Assembly (NCBI RefSeq): GCF_016918505.1
Contig: NZ_JAFFPZ010000029.1
Coordinates: 1 to 34,143, forward strand
Direction of reading: 5' to 3'
Source: Desulforhopalus vacuolatus
Lineage (GTDB): Bacteria > Desulfobacterota > Desulfobulbia > Desulfobulbales > Desulfocapsaceae
DNA: 34,143 nt
Shown one piece after another: positions 6,738 through 15,289 of the stretch. The translations under genes and the position numbers were made by a program. The notes under the pieces were generated by a model. The model was not told where the DNA came from, ran no database searches, and worked only from the letters and a program-made list of their open reading frames with translations. Position 1 is the first letter of the stretch; every line of letters begins with the position of its first letter.

Positions 6738-9197
6738 ATGTCTGAAGAATATGCCCCCGTCTGTACTGCCCCGGAAAGAAAAGCTCAGGCTGAAGGGAAT
6801 TTTTACCCAAAAGACTCAAAGAATAAACTGCCCGGCATGAATCCCCGTATTCAACGTCTGCGCAAGCTGAGTGTGGAGGCAACGCCAATTATCTCCATTG
6901 AACGGGCTGTACATGAAACAGAGTTTTATCAAGAAAATTTCGGAAAATATCCCGTGCCGGTTCTGCGAGGTCTTAATTTTCTGGATCACTGCACCCGCAA
7001 GACCCTCTATATAGGTGATGATGAGCTGATTGTCGGTGAGCGGGGACCGTCGCCAAAGGCAATCTGTACCTTTCCTGAGCTGACCTGCCACAGCGTGGAA
7101 GATTTCCACGTCATGAACAATCGGGACATGCAGCCGTACAAAACGAGCCAGGAAGATATTGATACCTATGAGCGGGAGATAATTCCCTACTGGAAAGGCA
7201 AAACTCAGCGGGAGCGTATCTTTAATCATGTTCCAGATGAATGGCGTGCAGCGTATGAAGCCGGGCTTTTCACGGAATTTATGGAACAGCGGGCGCCTGG
7301 TCATACAGTGCTTGACGGGAAAATTTATAAAAGAGGAATGCTGGATTTCAAGGCTGAGATAGAGGCAAATATCGCGGCCCTTGACTATCTTAACGATCCG
7401 GAAGCAACGGACAAAGCTGAGCAGTGGGAGGGAATGTCTCTCTCCTGTGATGCCATCATTACCTTCGCCGAACGTCACGCGGATCTGGCTGAAGAGAAGG
7501 CCGAAACGGAGCGTGATCCACAGCGGAAACAGGAACTTGAAAAGATTGCTGCTGTCTGCCGCCGGGTTCCTGCACATAAACCGGAAACCTTTTGGGAAGC
7601 GCTGCAGATGTACTGGTTTGTGCATCTTGGCACCATTACAGAACTCAATGGCTGGGATGCCATGAATCCCGGGCATCTCGACCAGCATCTCCGCCCTTTC
7701 TATGAAAAAGAGATTGCAGAAGGAACCCTTACCCGTGATGAAGCCAAAGAGTTGCTCTGCTGTTTCTGGATAAAGGTGAACAATCACCCTGCACCGCCGA
7801 AGGTGGGAATTACCTTCAAGGAAAGTGGCACCTACAACGATTTTACCAACATCAATATAGGTGGGCTTACCCCGGACGGCGAGGATGCCGTAAATGACGT
7901 AAGTTATCTCATGCTCGAGGTTGTTGAGGAACTGCATATTCTGCAGCCCGGCAATTCTGTGCATATCAGTAAAAAAACACCGGACGAATTCCTGCATGCC
8001 GCCATAAAACTGATTCGCCAGGGCCACGGATATCCCTCTGTTTTTAATCCGGACACCTATGTTCAGGAGATGGTCAACATGGGCAAAAGTCTGCGTGATG
8101 CCCGCGAAGGGGGCTGCTCCGGCTGTATTGAAGTTGGTGCTTTCGGCAAAGAGGCCTTTCTGCTGACGGGATATCTAAATGTTCCAAAAGTTCTTGAAAT
8201 TACGCTGAACAACGGTGTTGATCCCATGACTGGAAAGCGGTGCAGTATAGAGACCGGTGATCCTCTCAGCTTCACCAGTTTTGGCGAACTCTACGCTGCC
8301 TTTATGAAGCAGATTCACTCTATCGTGGATCAGAAGATGCGGGTGAGTAATTATATCGACCGCATGTTCGCAAAATATGCACCTGCCACCTTCCTCTCCG
8401 TGGTCATTGACGACTGCATCAGCAAAGGAAAAGACTATTACGACGGTGGTCCCCGATATAACACCAGCTATATCCAGTGCTGCGGCCTTGGAACGGTGAC
8501 GGATAGCCTTGCTGTTCTGAAAAAGCATGTTTTTGAGGATGGAAAAATCCCGCTGGAAAAATTGCTGGGGGCTCTTGCGAACAACTTTGAAGGTGAAGAG
8601 GTGATGCGCCAGACAATCATGAATCGTACACCGTTCTTTGGCAATGATGATGAGTATGCCGATGATATTGCCGTACGGGTCTATGACGATCTGGTAGACA
8701 GCATTGAAGGCAAGCCAAATATCAAAGGGGAAGTGTACCATCTCAATATGCTCTCTACGACCTGCCATGTCTATTTTGGCAAGGTAATGGGAGCAAGTGC
8801 CAATGGACGGCTTGCCGGGAAATCAATTTCCGATGGGACCTCCCCTTCTCACGGTGCTGATACCCATGGCCCTGCCGCAGTGGTTAAATCCCTTGGGAAG
8901 CTGGATCAGACGAAATCTGGCGGGACACTGCTCAATGAACGCTTTCTGCCGAGCCTGTTAAAACGGGATGAAGATGTAAAAAAACTGGGTCAGCTGATTC
9001 GCACCTATTTTAAACTGGGTGGACACCATATTCAGTTTAATATTGTTGATACGGCAACCCTGCTTGCCGCCCGCGAAACACCCGACGATTACAAGGATCT
9101 GTTGGTGCGCATGGCAGGATATTCCGATTATTTTAACGACATGAACGATGATCTGCAGACAGAGGTCATTGAACGGACGGAGAATGAGGCGGTGTAG
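6738..9197 (+). CDS. hypD: Glycyl radical enzyme, trans-4-hydroxy-L-proline dehydratase (HypD)-like
   Basis: An 819-residue glycyl radical enzyme. The radical loop RMAGYSD places the glycyl radical at Gly794, 25 residues from the C-terminus; the thiyl loop SGCIEVG gives Cys463 and general-base Glu465. Aligned from memory with Clostridioides difficile HypD, it keeps every substrate-pocket residue I recall: Phe152, His160, Asp278, Ser334, Phe340, Cys434, Glu436 and Tyr450 correspond to Phe181, His189, Asp307, Ser363, Phe369, Cys463, Glu465 and Tyr479. This favours dehydration of hydroxyproline or a close analogue to a pyrroline over C-S or C-N lyase activity. The thiyl loop differs from HypD: Cys460 and Val466 replace Thr. 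It has about 30 extra N-terminal residues, and no pyrroline-5-carboxylate reductase gene adjoins it. The enzyme class is certain; the substrate is a strong guess. Confidence 0.85.
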   Translation: MSEEYAPVCTAPERKAQAEGNFYPKDSKNKLPGMNPRIQRLRKLSVEATPIISIERAVHETEFYQENFGKYPVPVLRGLNFLDHCTRKTLYIGDDELIVGERGPSPKAICTFPELTCHSVEDFHVMNNRDMQPYKTSQEDIDTYEREIIPYWKGKTQRERIFNHVPDEWRAAYEAGLFTEFMEQRAPGHTVLDGKIYKRGMLDFKAEIEANIAALDYLNDPEATDKAEQWEGMSLSCDAIITFAERHADLAEEKAETERDPQRKQELEKIAAVCRRVPAHKPETFWEALQMYWFVHLGTITELNGWDAMNPGHLDQHLRPFYEKEIAEGTLTRDEAKELLCCFWIKVNNHPAPPKVGITFKESGTYNDFTNINIGGLTPDGEDAVNDVSYLMLEVVEELHILQPGNSVHISKKTPDEFLHAAIKLIRQGHGYPSVFNPDTYVQEMVNMGKSLRDAREGGCSGCIEVGAFGKEAFLLTGYLNVPKVLEITLNNGVDPMTGKRCSIETGDPLSFTSFGELYAAFMKQIHSIVDQKMRVSNYIDRMFAKYAPATFLSVVIDDCISKGKDYYDGGPRYNTSYIQCCGLGTVTDSLAVLKKHVFEDGKIPLEKLLGALANNFEGEEVMRQTIMNRTPFFGNDDEYADDIAVRVYDDLVDSIEGKPNIKGEVYHLNMLSTTCHVYFGKVMGASANGRLAGKSISDGTSPSHGADTHGPAAVVKSLGKLDQTKSGGTLLNERFLPSLLKRDEDVKKLGQLIRTYFKLGGHHIQFNIVDTATLLAARETPDDYKDLLVRMAGYSDYFNDMNDDLQTEVIERTENEAV

Positions 9198-9232
9198 GCT
9201 GCAATGTCTTAACTCATTCCAATTCAATACGG

Positions 9233-9266
9233 GAGGGACATGCAGCAAACGGCATGTCCCTCTTTT
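9233..9266 (+). terminator. Intra-operon hairpin between glycyl radical enzyme and activase
   Basis: GAGGGACATGC (9233-9243) pairs perfectly with GCATGTCCCTC (9252-9262) around an 8-base loop, followed by four T. It has the form of a weak intrinsic terminator or mRNA stabiliser. Its place between the two genes would let the enzyme be made in large excess over its activase, which is needed only in catalytic amounts. Confidence 0.7.
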
Positions 9267-9295
9267 CATGGTTGTGAAATAACGAGAGGTTCACC

Positions 9296-10204
9296 GTGAG
9301 CTCCGGAATAATTTTTGATATAAAACACTACTCTATAAATGATGGCCCGGGAATTCGGACCACTGTTTTCTTCAAAGGCTGTCCCCTGCACTGTGCCTGG
9401 TGTCATAATCCTGAGAGTATTTCTCCGCTGCCGCAGAAAATGTACAACGAAAAAAAGTGCATTGGCTGCAAAGAGTGTGTGAAAGCATGCCCCGAAGAGG
9501 CCTGTATCCTGACTCCCGCAGGGATTGTAACGGACGTTGACATGTGTACTTCCTGTGGGAAATGCGCCGATGTCTGCCCGACACTGGCAACCGAGATGTC
9601 TGGAAGACGGGCAGAGGTGGAGGATATACTATTTGTGGTGGAAAAGGATCGCCCTTTCTATGAGGAATCCGGTGGAGGAGTCACCTTTTCAGGAGGAGAA
9701 CCCACCCGGCAGCCCAAATTTCTTCTGGCGCTGCTGAAAGAGTGTGGTGCGCGCAGGTTGCACCGCGCTGTGGATACCTGCGGGCTGGTAAAGCAGGAAA
9801 CCATGCTGGCCGTAGCAGAGGAATGTGACCATTTCCTTTTTGATCTGAAATGTATGGATACGGATACGCACCGCCTGTGGACAGGTTCCGGCAATGAATT
9901 GATTCACGAAAACCTGCGTGCTCTTGCCAGAAGAGATGCTGTAATAAGCATTCGTATTCCCCTTATTACCGGCATCAATGCCGATGAGAAGAACATTGAA
10001 GAGAGTGCCCGGTTTCTTGCCTCACTCGAAGGACAGAAGGTGGTTGTAAACCTTTTACCGTATCATGATATCGCCGTGAACAAATATAAACGTCTTGGTA
10101 CGGAATACGATTCCAGCCAGATGATGGCACCAACAGAAGAGCGGGTAAAACAGATTATTGAACAATTTGCGGAAGTGGGACTGGTCGCCGGAGTGGGCGG
10201 GTAA
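9296..10204 (+). CDS. hypE: Glycyl radical enzyme activating enzyme (radical SAM, HypE/PflA-like)
   Basis: A 302-residue radical-SAM activase starting at GTG 9296 with AGAGG 6-10 bases upstream. Cys29, Cys33 and Cys36 in GCPLHCAWC ligate the SAM-binding [4Fe-4S] cluster. Two further clusters are bound by a ferredoxin-like insert: Cys55/58/61/65 and Cys84/87/90/94, as in activases of non-PFL glycyl radical enzymes. VTFSGGEP (about residues 128-135) is the SAM-contacting GGEP motif. It abstracts a hydrogen from Gly794 of the upstream enzyme. The insertion clusters probably take electrons from a ferredoxin or flavodoxin such as the EFR1 protein upstream. The stop codon TAA is where a dispersed repeat element begins, so the operon appears to end here. 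Confidence 0.92.
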   Translation: MSSGIIFDIKHYSINDGPGIRTTVFFKGCPLHCAWCHNPESISPLPQKMYNEKKCIGCKECVKACPEEACILTPAGIVTDVDMCTSCGKCADVCPTLATEMSGRRAEVEDILFVVEKDRPFYEESGGGVTFSGGEPTRQPKFLLALLKECGARRLHRAVDTCGLVKQETMLAVAEECDHFLFDLKCMDTDTHRLWTGSGNELIHENLRALARRDAVISIRIPLITGINADEKNIEESARFLASLEGQKVVVNLLPYHDIAVNKYKRLGTEYDSSQMMAPTEERVKQIIEQFAEVGLVAGVGG

Positions 10205-10445
10205 TAGAATTTACATTTTGTATTGGCGGATTCAAAGGCAAGGGACGGAAAAAGGGAGACAGGAGACGGGAGACAGGAGACAGGAAAAAGCAAAAGCAAA
10301 AGGTTTTTGTAGAGACGCCCAATTTGGGCGTCTTCAGCACAACAAGTGGCTCATCTTACAACAGACGTTTCTGCAATGAAATTAATTTATCATCCTGTTT
10401 GTCCTGTCGTGTTTTTGGGGGGGCAGTAAAAAATGTAAATGGTAT
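10204..10445 (+). repeat. Dispersed inverted-repeat element, copy B
   Basis: Left end ATAGAATTTACATTTTG, right end AAAATGTAAATGGTAT. It carries the hairpin GACGCCC-AATTT-GGGCGTC (10314-10332) and a run of GGAGACAG-like units (about 10254-10285). It begins in the activase stop codon and fills the gap to the convergent sensor kinase gene. The hairpin, followed by few T, may act as a bidirectional terminator. Homologous to 3386-3622 (inverted) and 20176-20385. Confidence 0.8.
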
Positions 10446-10483
10446 TGTTTCTGCCTCCTTTCTCCCCCTTTTCCCTGATGTGG

Positions 10484-13400
10484 CTAACTCTCCCTGACAT
10501 TATTCAAAGCCTCTCTTATCTTCACGGACAGCTCTTGTTTAGATAATGGTTTTTGTATGAAACAAACGCCTTCTTCCAGCACCCCCCTGTGAGCAATGAT
10601 ATCAGATGTGTAGCCGGACATGTAGAGAGTTTTAATATCAGGGTCTTCTCTTTGAATCCAATCAGACAACTCCCGTCCATTCATCTCAGGCATAACCACA
10701 TCTGTTATTAAAAGATCTATATTCCCAATATTTTTTTCAGCTATTTTTATCGCTTTTGCCGGAGTAATTGCACAAAATACCGTATATCCCAAGTCCTTAA
10801 GCATCCTTTCTCCAAGCTTCAATATGGCGCTATCATCTTCTACAAGCAATATGGTTTCACCTTTGCTCAAAATCATTGCATCAGCACTTTCCAGGCCTAA
10901 GATATCCTTTTCACCAATATGTCTCGAAAAATAGCACTTGAGGGTAGTGCCTTTTCCTATTTCACTGTATACATTGATAAATCCATTATTTTGTTTGATG
11001 ATTCCATAAACAGTTGATAACCCCAACCCCGTCCCCTCATGACGTTTTTTGGTTGTGAAAAAAGGTTCAAATATTTTATCGATTACATTCGGAGCAATAC
11101 CCTTACCGCTGTCGCTAACCGCCAGCATCACGTACTCTCCGGGAATAAATTCCGCGTTCTCTTCACAATATTTCTCGTTGAAAATTATATTTTTTGTCTC
11201 AATGCTGACATAACCGACACCGGGTATGGCATCCCTGGCATTGACACAGAGATTGGCCAGAATTTGATCGATTTGTGATGGATCAATTTTTACAGGCCAC
11301 ACATTCTCCCCAGGGCACCATTTAAGATCAATATCTTCGCCGATGAGCCGTCGCAGCATTTTGAGCATGCTTTCTACAGCGTCATTTAAATCAAGCACCC
11401 TGGGGGCCGTGGTTTGTTGGCGTGCAAAAGCCAGTAACTGCCGTGTGATATCAGCAGAACGTTTGCCAGCGCTTAAAATTTCGGTGATGTCTTCTTGAAG
11501 CGGATCGTCAGAAGACAACTTTTCCAGGGCGGATTCAGAGTAGCCGATGATGATACTCAACATATTGTTAAAATCATGGGCAACACCACCTGCCAGCCTT
11601 CCCACGGATTCCATTTTTTGTGCCTGAATCAACTGGGCCTGCAATTTCTGCTGTGCCTTCTCTAAGTTCTTACGTTCGGTGATGTCCTCAAACAGCCCGA
11701 GGACGAACTGGGGCATACCAGTCGCATCGAAAATCGTCCCGCCATGAATGATGACGGTGATTTCGGTTCCATCCTTACGGATATAGCGTTTTTCCATAGT
11801 GAAACTGTGGGAATCCTCGGCGCTCGAGCTTTCAAAGAGCTGGCGATTTACCGAGCGGTCATCAGGATGTGTGAGGTCGTAGAAGGTCAGATTCTGCAAT
11901 TCCTGTTCGGTGTAGCCGATTAATTTTTCATAGGCCGGATTAGCGGACACATACCGGCCGTTCAGATCGGCGACGCTGATGCCCAGGGAGGATTGATTAA
12001 CGATCATGCGTAGTCTTGTTTCGCTTTCCCGTAGCGCCTCTTCCACCTGCTTTTTTTCCGTGATGTCTTCCACAAATGCGGTTCCAAATCTCGTAACGCC
12101 CTTACTGTCTCTTACTGCTGTACCGTTTATACTGACATTAATTTCAGAGCCGTCTTTGCGTATATATTTTTTTTCAAATCTGAATCCGGCTGTCCCCAAA
12201 GTAAACATTTTCTGGAAAAGTTCTTTGTTCTTTGGGCGATAATCCGGGGGAGTTATATCAAAAAAGCTTAGCCCGCTGAGTTCCTCCTTAGAATATCCCA
12301 GCATCTTTTCATAGGCCGGGTTTGTTGTAATAAAGTTGCCATGTAAATCGTTGCTACAAATTCCAATGGGAGAGTTATCGAAGATGAGACGTAATTGTTC
12401 CTCGCTCTCAAGCAGTTCCTTCCTTATCTTTCGACTTCGCGTGATATCAAAGACAAGTAGAGCTACAACAGTGACGAGAAAAGCGAACACCCCGAATCCA
12501 ATCCAGACCACATGCTTGTTCAGTTCGTAAAAAGAAGCGGGTCTGTTGATAATAACACTGTCTTCAGGTAAATCAGATAAGTTGATGCCATATCTCTTCA
12601 GTTGTGGGTAGCTGAATATAAATTGCGAAGTGGGTTTGTTGTCAACCGGTATGGTTGCAATATTTTCTCCCTCCAAAATACGGATCACAATATCGATCGC
12701 CTGTTCTCCTTGATAATAGCCTTCCAGCACATTCCCACCAATGAGACCATATTTGAGATCCTGCTTTAAAAATGTGTAGACAGGCCGTTTGCTCGCCGCT
12801 GAAATTCGTGATACAACTTCCTTTAAGGGGAAATGATGTCCAGTCTTATCGCGCGTTATAGTGGCGTAAAATGAGATTGCGTCTTCCGGAAGATTTCTCA
12901 TTTTGTCCTCAATTTCAGAAAGAGACAAACTGTCGTCAATACGGATAAATTCAAGATCAGGGTATTTTGAAATCAATGGGACGGTTTGCTTGTCCCAACG
13001 GTAATTTCCCGAAGGTGTTGTGTCCGCAATCAAGTAGATTTTCTTGAGGCCCGGATGGAGTTTCAAGGCAAGGTCTATCATCGCCTCCTGGTCTGGTGTC
13101 TCAAGCACCCCGGTAAAATATTTGGGATCGATAAGATCTTCGGCACTGCTATTATTCACTGCACAAAATACTATGGGAGTATCAGGGAACAATTTCTTAT
13201 GAAATTCCCGCAGGAAATCAAATGCGTGATCATCTGAGCAAATAATTGCATCAAACTTGTAGTTGCTATATTTAAATGCATATAAATCATACAGATATTT
13301 TTTGTAAGCGGCATCATACGAATGTGCTTTGGTGTCCATATACTCGACTGTCAGGTCATAAACAAAACCCCTGGCGTCAAGACCAGATTCTACCGCTTCA

Positions 13401-13699
13401 ACGATACCGTCTACCCAGGGAAACCCTTTATGATACGAATTCAGAATAAGAATTTTTGACGTTTTCGTATCTTGAGAATACGTTTGGTTAGGCAAAAACA
13501 GAAAAAAACAGATTCCAATCGTTAAAAATGCGATGGTCTTACTTGAAATTTTGAAGTTCTCTTTCAACTTTTTACAGGTACAGTTACAGGTACAGTTACA
13601 GGTACAGTTACAGGTACAGTTACAGGTACAGTTACAGGTACAGTTACAGGTATTGGCATTATCTGTACAACCGGATGCTATCAAGGATTCATTATTCAT
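10484..13699 (-). CDS. Hybrid sensor histidine kinase, periplasmic ABC-substrate-binding-like sensor, 2 PAS, HisKA, HATPase, receiver
   Basis: A 1071-residue membrane hybrid kinase. Order: short N-terminal tail with a CNCT repeat (residues 18-42), TM1 (about 54-72), periplasmic ABC-transporter-substrate-binding-like sensor (82-390, starting ILILNSYHKGFPW), TM2 (396-418), PAS1 (435-550), PAS2 (563-680), HisKA with GGVAHDFNNML (His708), HATPase with NLCVNARD (816-823), DSGKGI and GTGLGLS (889-895), and a receiver with Asp1000 in LLITDVVMPEMNG and Lys1050. The receiver suggests relay to another phosphotransfer protein or feedback on His708. The start is supported by GGAGG about seven bases upstream. 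No response regulator with an output domain lies nearby. The ligand is unknown; relatives sense small molecules in the periplasm. The start lies only about 37 bp from a group II intron remnant, which may have displaced its original promoter. Confidence 0.92.
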   Translation of the reverse strand: MNNESLIASGCTDNANTCNCTCNCTCNCTCNCTCNCTCNCTCKKLKENFKISSKTIAFLTIGICFFLFLPNQTYSQDTKTSKILILNSYHKGFPWVDGIVEAVESGLDARGFVYDLTVEYMDTKAHSYDAAYKKYLYDLYAFKYSNYKFDAIICSDDHAFDFLREFHKKLFPDTPIVFCAVNNSSAEDLIDPKYFTGVLETPDQEAMIDLALKLHPGLKKIYLIADTTPSGNYRWDKQTVPLISKYPDLEFIRIDDSLSLSEIEDKMRNLPEDAISFYATITRDKTGHHFPLKEVVSRISAASKRPVYTFLKQDLKYGLIGGNVLEGYYQGEQAIDIVIRILEGENIATIPVDNKPTSQFIFSYPQLKRYGINLSDLPEDSVIINRPASFYELNKHVVWIGFGVFAFLVTVVALLVFDITRSRKIRKELLESEEQLRLIFDNSPIGICSNDLHGNFITTNPAYEKMLGYSKEELSGLSFFDITPPDYRPKNKELFQKMFTLGTAGFRFEKKYIRKDGSEINVSINGTAVRDSKGVTRFGTAFVEDITEKKQVEEALRESETRLRMIVNQSSLGISVADLNGRYVSANPAYEKLIGYTEQELQNLTFYDLTHPDDRSVNRQLFESSSAEDSHSFTMEKRYIRKDGTEITVIIHGGTIFDATGMPQFVLGLFEDITERKNLEKAQQKLQAQLIQAQKMESVGRLAGGVAHDFNNMLSIIIGYSESALEKLSSDDPLQEDITEILSAGKRSADITRQLLAFARQQTTAPRVLDLNDAVESMLKMLRRLIGEDIDLKWCPGENVWPVKIDPSQIDQILANLCVNARDAIPGVGYVSIETKNIIFNEKYCEENAEFIPGEYVMLAVSDSGKGIAPNVIDKIFEPFFTTKKRHEGTGLGLSTVYGIIKQNNGFINVYSEIGKGTTLKCYFSRHIGEKDILGLESADAMILSKGETILLVEDDSAILKLGERMLKDLGYTVFCAITPAKAIKIAEKNIGNIDLLITDVVMPEMNGRELSDWIQREDPDIKTLYMSGYTSDIIAHRGVLEEGVCFIQKPLSKQELSVKIREALNNVRES
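13572..13652 (-). repeat. 12-bp microsatellite inside the kinase gene (6.75 copies)
   Basis: The plus-strand unit TTACAGGTACAG is repeated perfectly six times from 13572, plus nine more bases. Read on the coding strand it encodes Cys-Asn-Cys-Thr repeats near the N-terminus of the sensor kinase. The unit is a multiple of three, so copy-number change alters protein length without breaking the frame. Confidence 0.95.
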
Positions 13700-13735
13700 T
13701 TTTGAGCCTCCAGGCCATATAACGGGAAGTTCATC

Positions 13736-14003
13736 GGTCGAGTACAGCCCGGGGTTCTCCCCCCCCCGGCCCTCACAGAACTGTACGTGAAACTCGCGCT
13801 TTCATACGGCTCTTACTGTCCAACCACAATATTCCAGCCAGCGTTTAATATACAACAGATACCAGGAAATACTTGTATGGTTATTCACCGCTTTCAGCAG
13901 GATATCATGGTCCAAATTATCAAAAAAAACCTTTGATGTCCAGATCTACGCTCCAGCCATACTTCCAGCAGCGGCTCCAATGCAAGCTTGACTACCAGTT
14001 GTT
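13736..14003 (-). mobile_element. Group II intron remnant 1 (internally deleted reverse transcriptase plus domain V-like end)
   Basis: On the minus strand, 13958-13900 encodes the reverse-transcriptase motif DLDIKGFF, then after a one-base frameshift in a run of eight T, DNLDHDILLKAV, followed by LLYIKRWL. It then jumps to GWTVRAV and a domain V-like hairpin (13812 down to about 13775: GAGCCGTATG, then TTTCACGTACAGTTC). Most of the reverse transcriptase and the maturase is missing, so it is dead. The same 3' segment recurs at 14860-15059. Confidence 0.7.
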
Positions 14004-14015
14004 CTCTGCGGTCTG

Positions 14016-14095
14016 ATACCATTTACATTTTGTATTGACCAGAGAACGCAACTGCGTAGAGATCTTTTTTGGCGATTACGAATGGATAAACAGCC
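14016..14095 (+). repeat. Truncated inverted-repeat element (left half)
   Basis: ATACCATTTACATTTTGTAT and the following bases through GATTACGAATG nearly match the left half of the 27206-27382 element. The right half is absent. It shares the ATACCATTTACATTTT end with the three 240-bp elements but has a different interior. Confidence 0.7.
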
Positions 14096-14139
14096 GAAAA
14101 AAGACAAAGACAAAAAAACGCCTTTTTGTTATCCCTTGA

Positions 14140-14835
14140 TTAATGGGTGCCTTGTGTAAGAAAGGAAAGAACCTCATCCATCATCCTGTTTATTGATTTG
14201 TACAATTCAGGTTTTGCAGATAAAATTTCTGTTTCAGGCTGTACATACTTTGATTGGATCAATTCGTCTTTGCAATTGGAGACAATATCTCTTGCAGATT
14301 CGGGTGTAGTTTCAAGATGAAACTGTAATCCGAGAACTGAACGGTTAATTTGAAACGCCTGGTTTTCACATCCTGGGCTTCGTGCGAGTAATGTTGCTCC
14401 TTGTGGAAGACTAAAGGTATCACCGTGCCAGTGAAAAACCGGAGTCTCTGAAGGAAACCTGAAAGAAGAATCATCTCCCGTTGAAATTCCCTGGATTGGA
14501 TACCATCCAATTTCTTTTTCTGCATTTTGATATACTTCCGCTCCCATCGCACTTGCAATAAGCTGTGCGCCAAGGCAAATACCCAAAACTGGCTTTCCTG
14601 AATCGATCACCTCACGAATAAAATTCTTTTCTTGAACGAGCCAGGGAAAACCCTTTATATCATTTACACTCATGGGGCCGCCCATGACAATGAGCATATC
14701 TAACATGTTGAGATCAGGTAATTTATCGGATTCAAAGAATTGAGTTTTAGTAATTTTGTATCCTGCAGATTTCAACCAGGGTCCTATGGAACCCAACTCT
14801 TCAAATGAAACATGCTGTAAAAAATGTGCGTTCAT
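14140..14835 (-). CDS. Class I glutamine amidotransferase (GATase1) domain protein
   Basis: A 231-residue stand-alone class I glutaminase-like protein. Cys87 lies in the nucleophile elbow GICLGAQ; His173 and Glu175 in LQFHLE complete the triad; MGGPMSVND (51-59) is the oxyanion region. This is the GMP synthase-like GATase set often annotated as amidotransferase or gamma-glutamyl hydrolase type. Such proteins release ammonia from glutamine or cleave gamma-glutamyl conjugates; the partner or substrate is not shown here. AAGG lies about eight bases before the ATG. The gene is isolated between two group II intron remnants facing the same way. Confidence 0.85.
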   Translation of the reverse strand: MNAHFLQHVSFEELGSIGPWLKSAGYKITKTQFFESDKLPDLNMLDMLIVMGGPMSVNDIKGFPWLVQEKNFIREVIDSGKPVLGICLGAQLIASAMGAEVYQNAEKEIGWYPIQGISTGDDSSFRFPSETPVFHWHGDTFSLPQGATLLARSPGCENQAFQINRSVLGLQFHLETTPESARDIVSNCKDELIQSKYVQPETEILSAKPELYKSINRMMDEVLSFLTQGTH

Positions 14836-14859
14836 AAACTAACCTTATTTTTAGGGATA

Positions 14860-15059
14860 ATGTTGAGTTGTGGGGTCGAGTATCCCGGGGTTTGTCCCAG
14901 GTTCTTACAGTACCGTACGTGAAACTCTCGCTTCATACAAACTCTTACTGTCCAACCACAATAGAAGAGCCAGTTCTCCAGTGAAGGCTTGGCTCTCGTT
15001 TGGCAAGGCGAGTAATCCAGCGGCCCTTCTTCATCTTTCATAAAGTTGGCGTGGCACAC
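14860..15059 (-). mobile_element. Group II intron remnant 2 (3' end only)
   Basis: Read on the minus strand, it contains CTATTGTGGTTGGACAGTAA followed by a degraded domain V-like segment (about 14941-14905: TATGAAGCGAGAGTTTCACG and on). It ends with GGTCGAGTAT-type sequence as remnant 1 does. A 75-residue frame spans it, but it reads through the RNA-like part and is not a plausible gene. 15060-15289 has no supported gene. Confidence 0.6.
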
Positions 15060-15289
15060 GCGATCATCAACGAGTCTGCGTTGCCCTGTTTGTTACCAAA
15101 AAAATTATATTTAAGATTCCAGGAACCTGGCCTCACCTTTTACCCAGGCAAAATATAGATTGATATCATTATTAGGGGACCTTGCAGAATAACCTGTTTT
15201 CCATTGTTTATCTGGAGATGCTAAGAATTGTTTCCAATTATCAGGCTTTCTTGCAGGGACCAGGATTTTATTTATGCAGTGGTCTTTTT

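Noticed and set aside
6816-8027. A 403-residue minus-strand frame
   Set aside because: It is antisense to the glycyl radical enzyme, whose catalytic motifs are unmistakable; no family features on the minus strand.
6738-9197. Isethionate sulfite-lyase (IslA) for the glycyl radical enzyme
   Set aside because: As I recall it, IslA places Gln and Arg at the sulfonate-binding positions; here both are His (His189 and, less certainly aligned, His668), and the pocket matches HypD instead. The TRAP locus 10 kb away is not evidence of linkage.
14832-15059. A 75-residue minus-strand gene
   Set aside because: It is an open frame through the 3' end of a group II intron remnant, including its structured RNA part.
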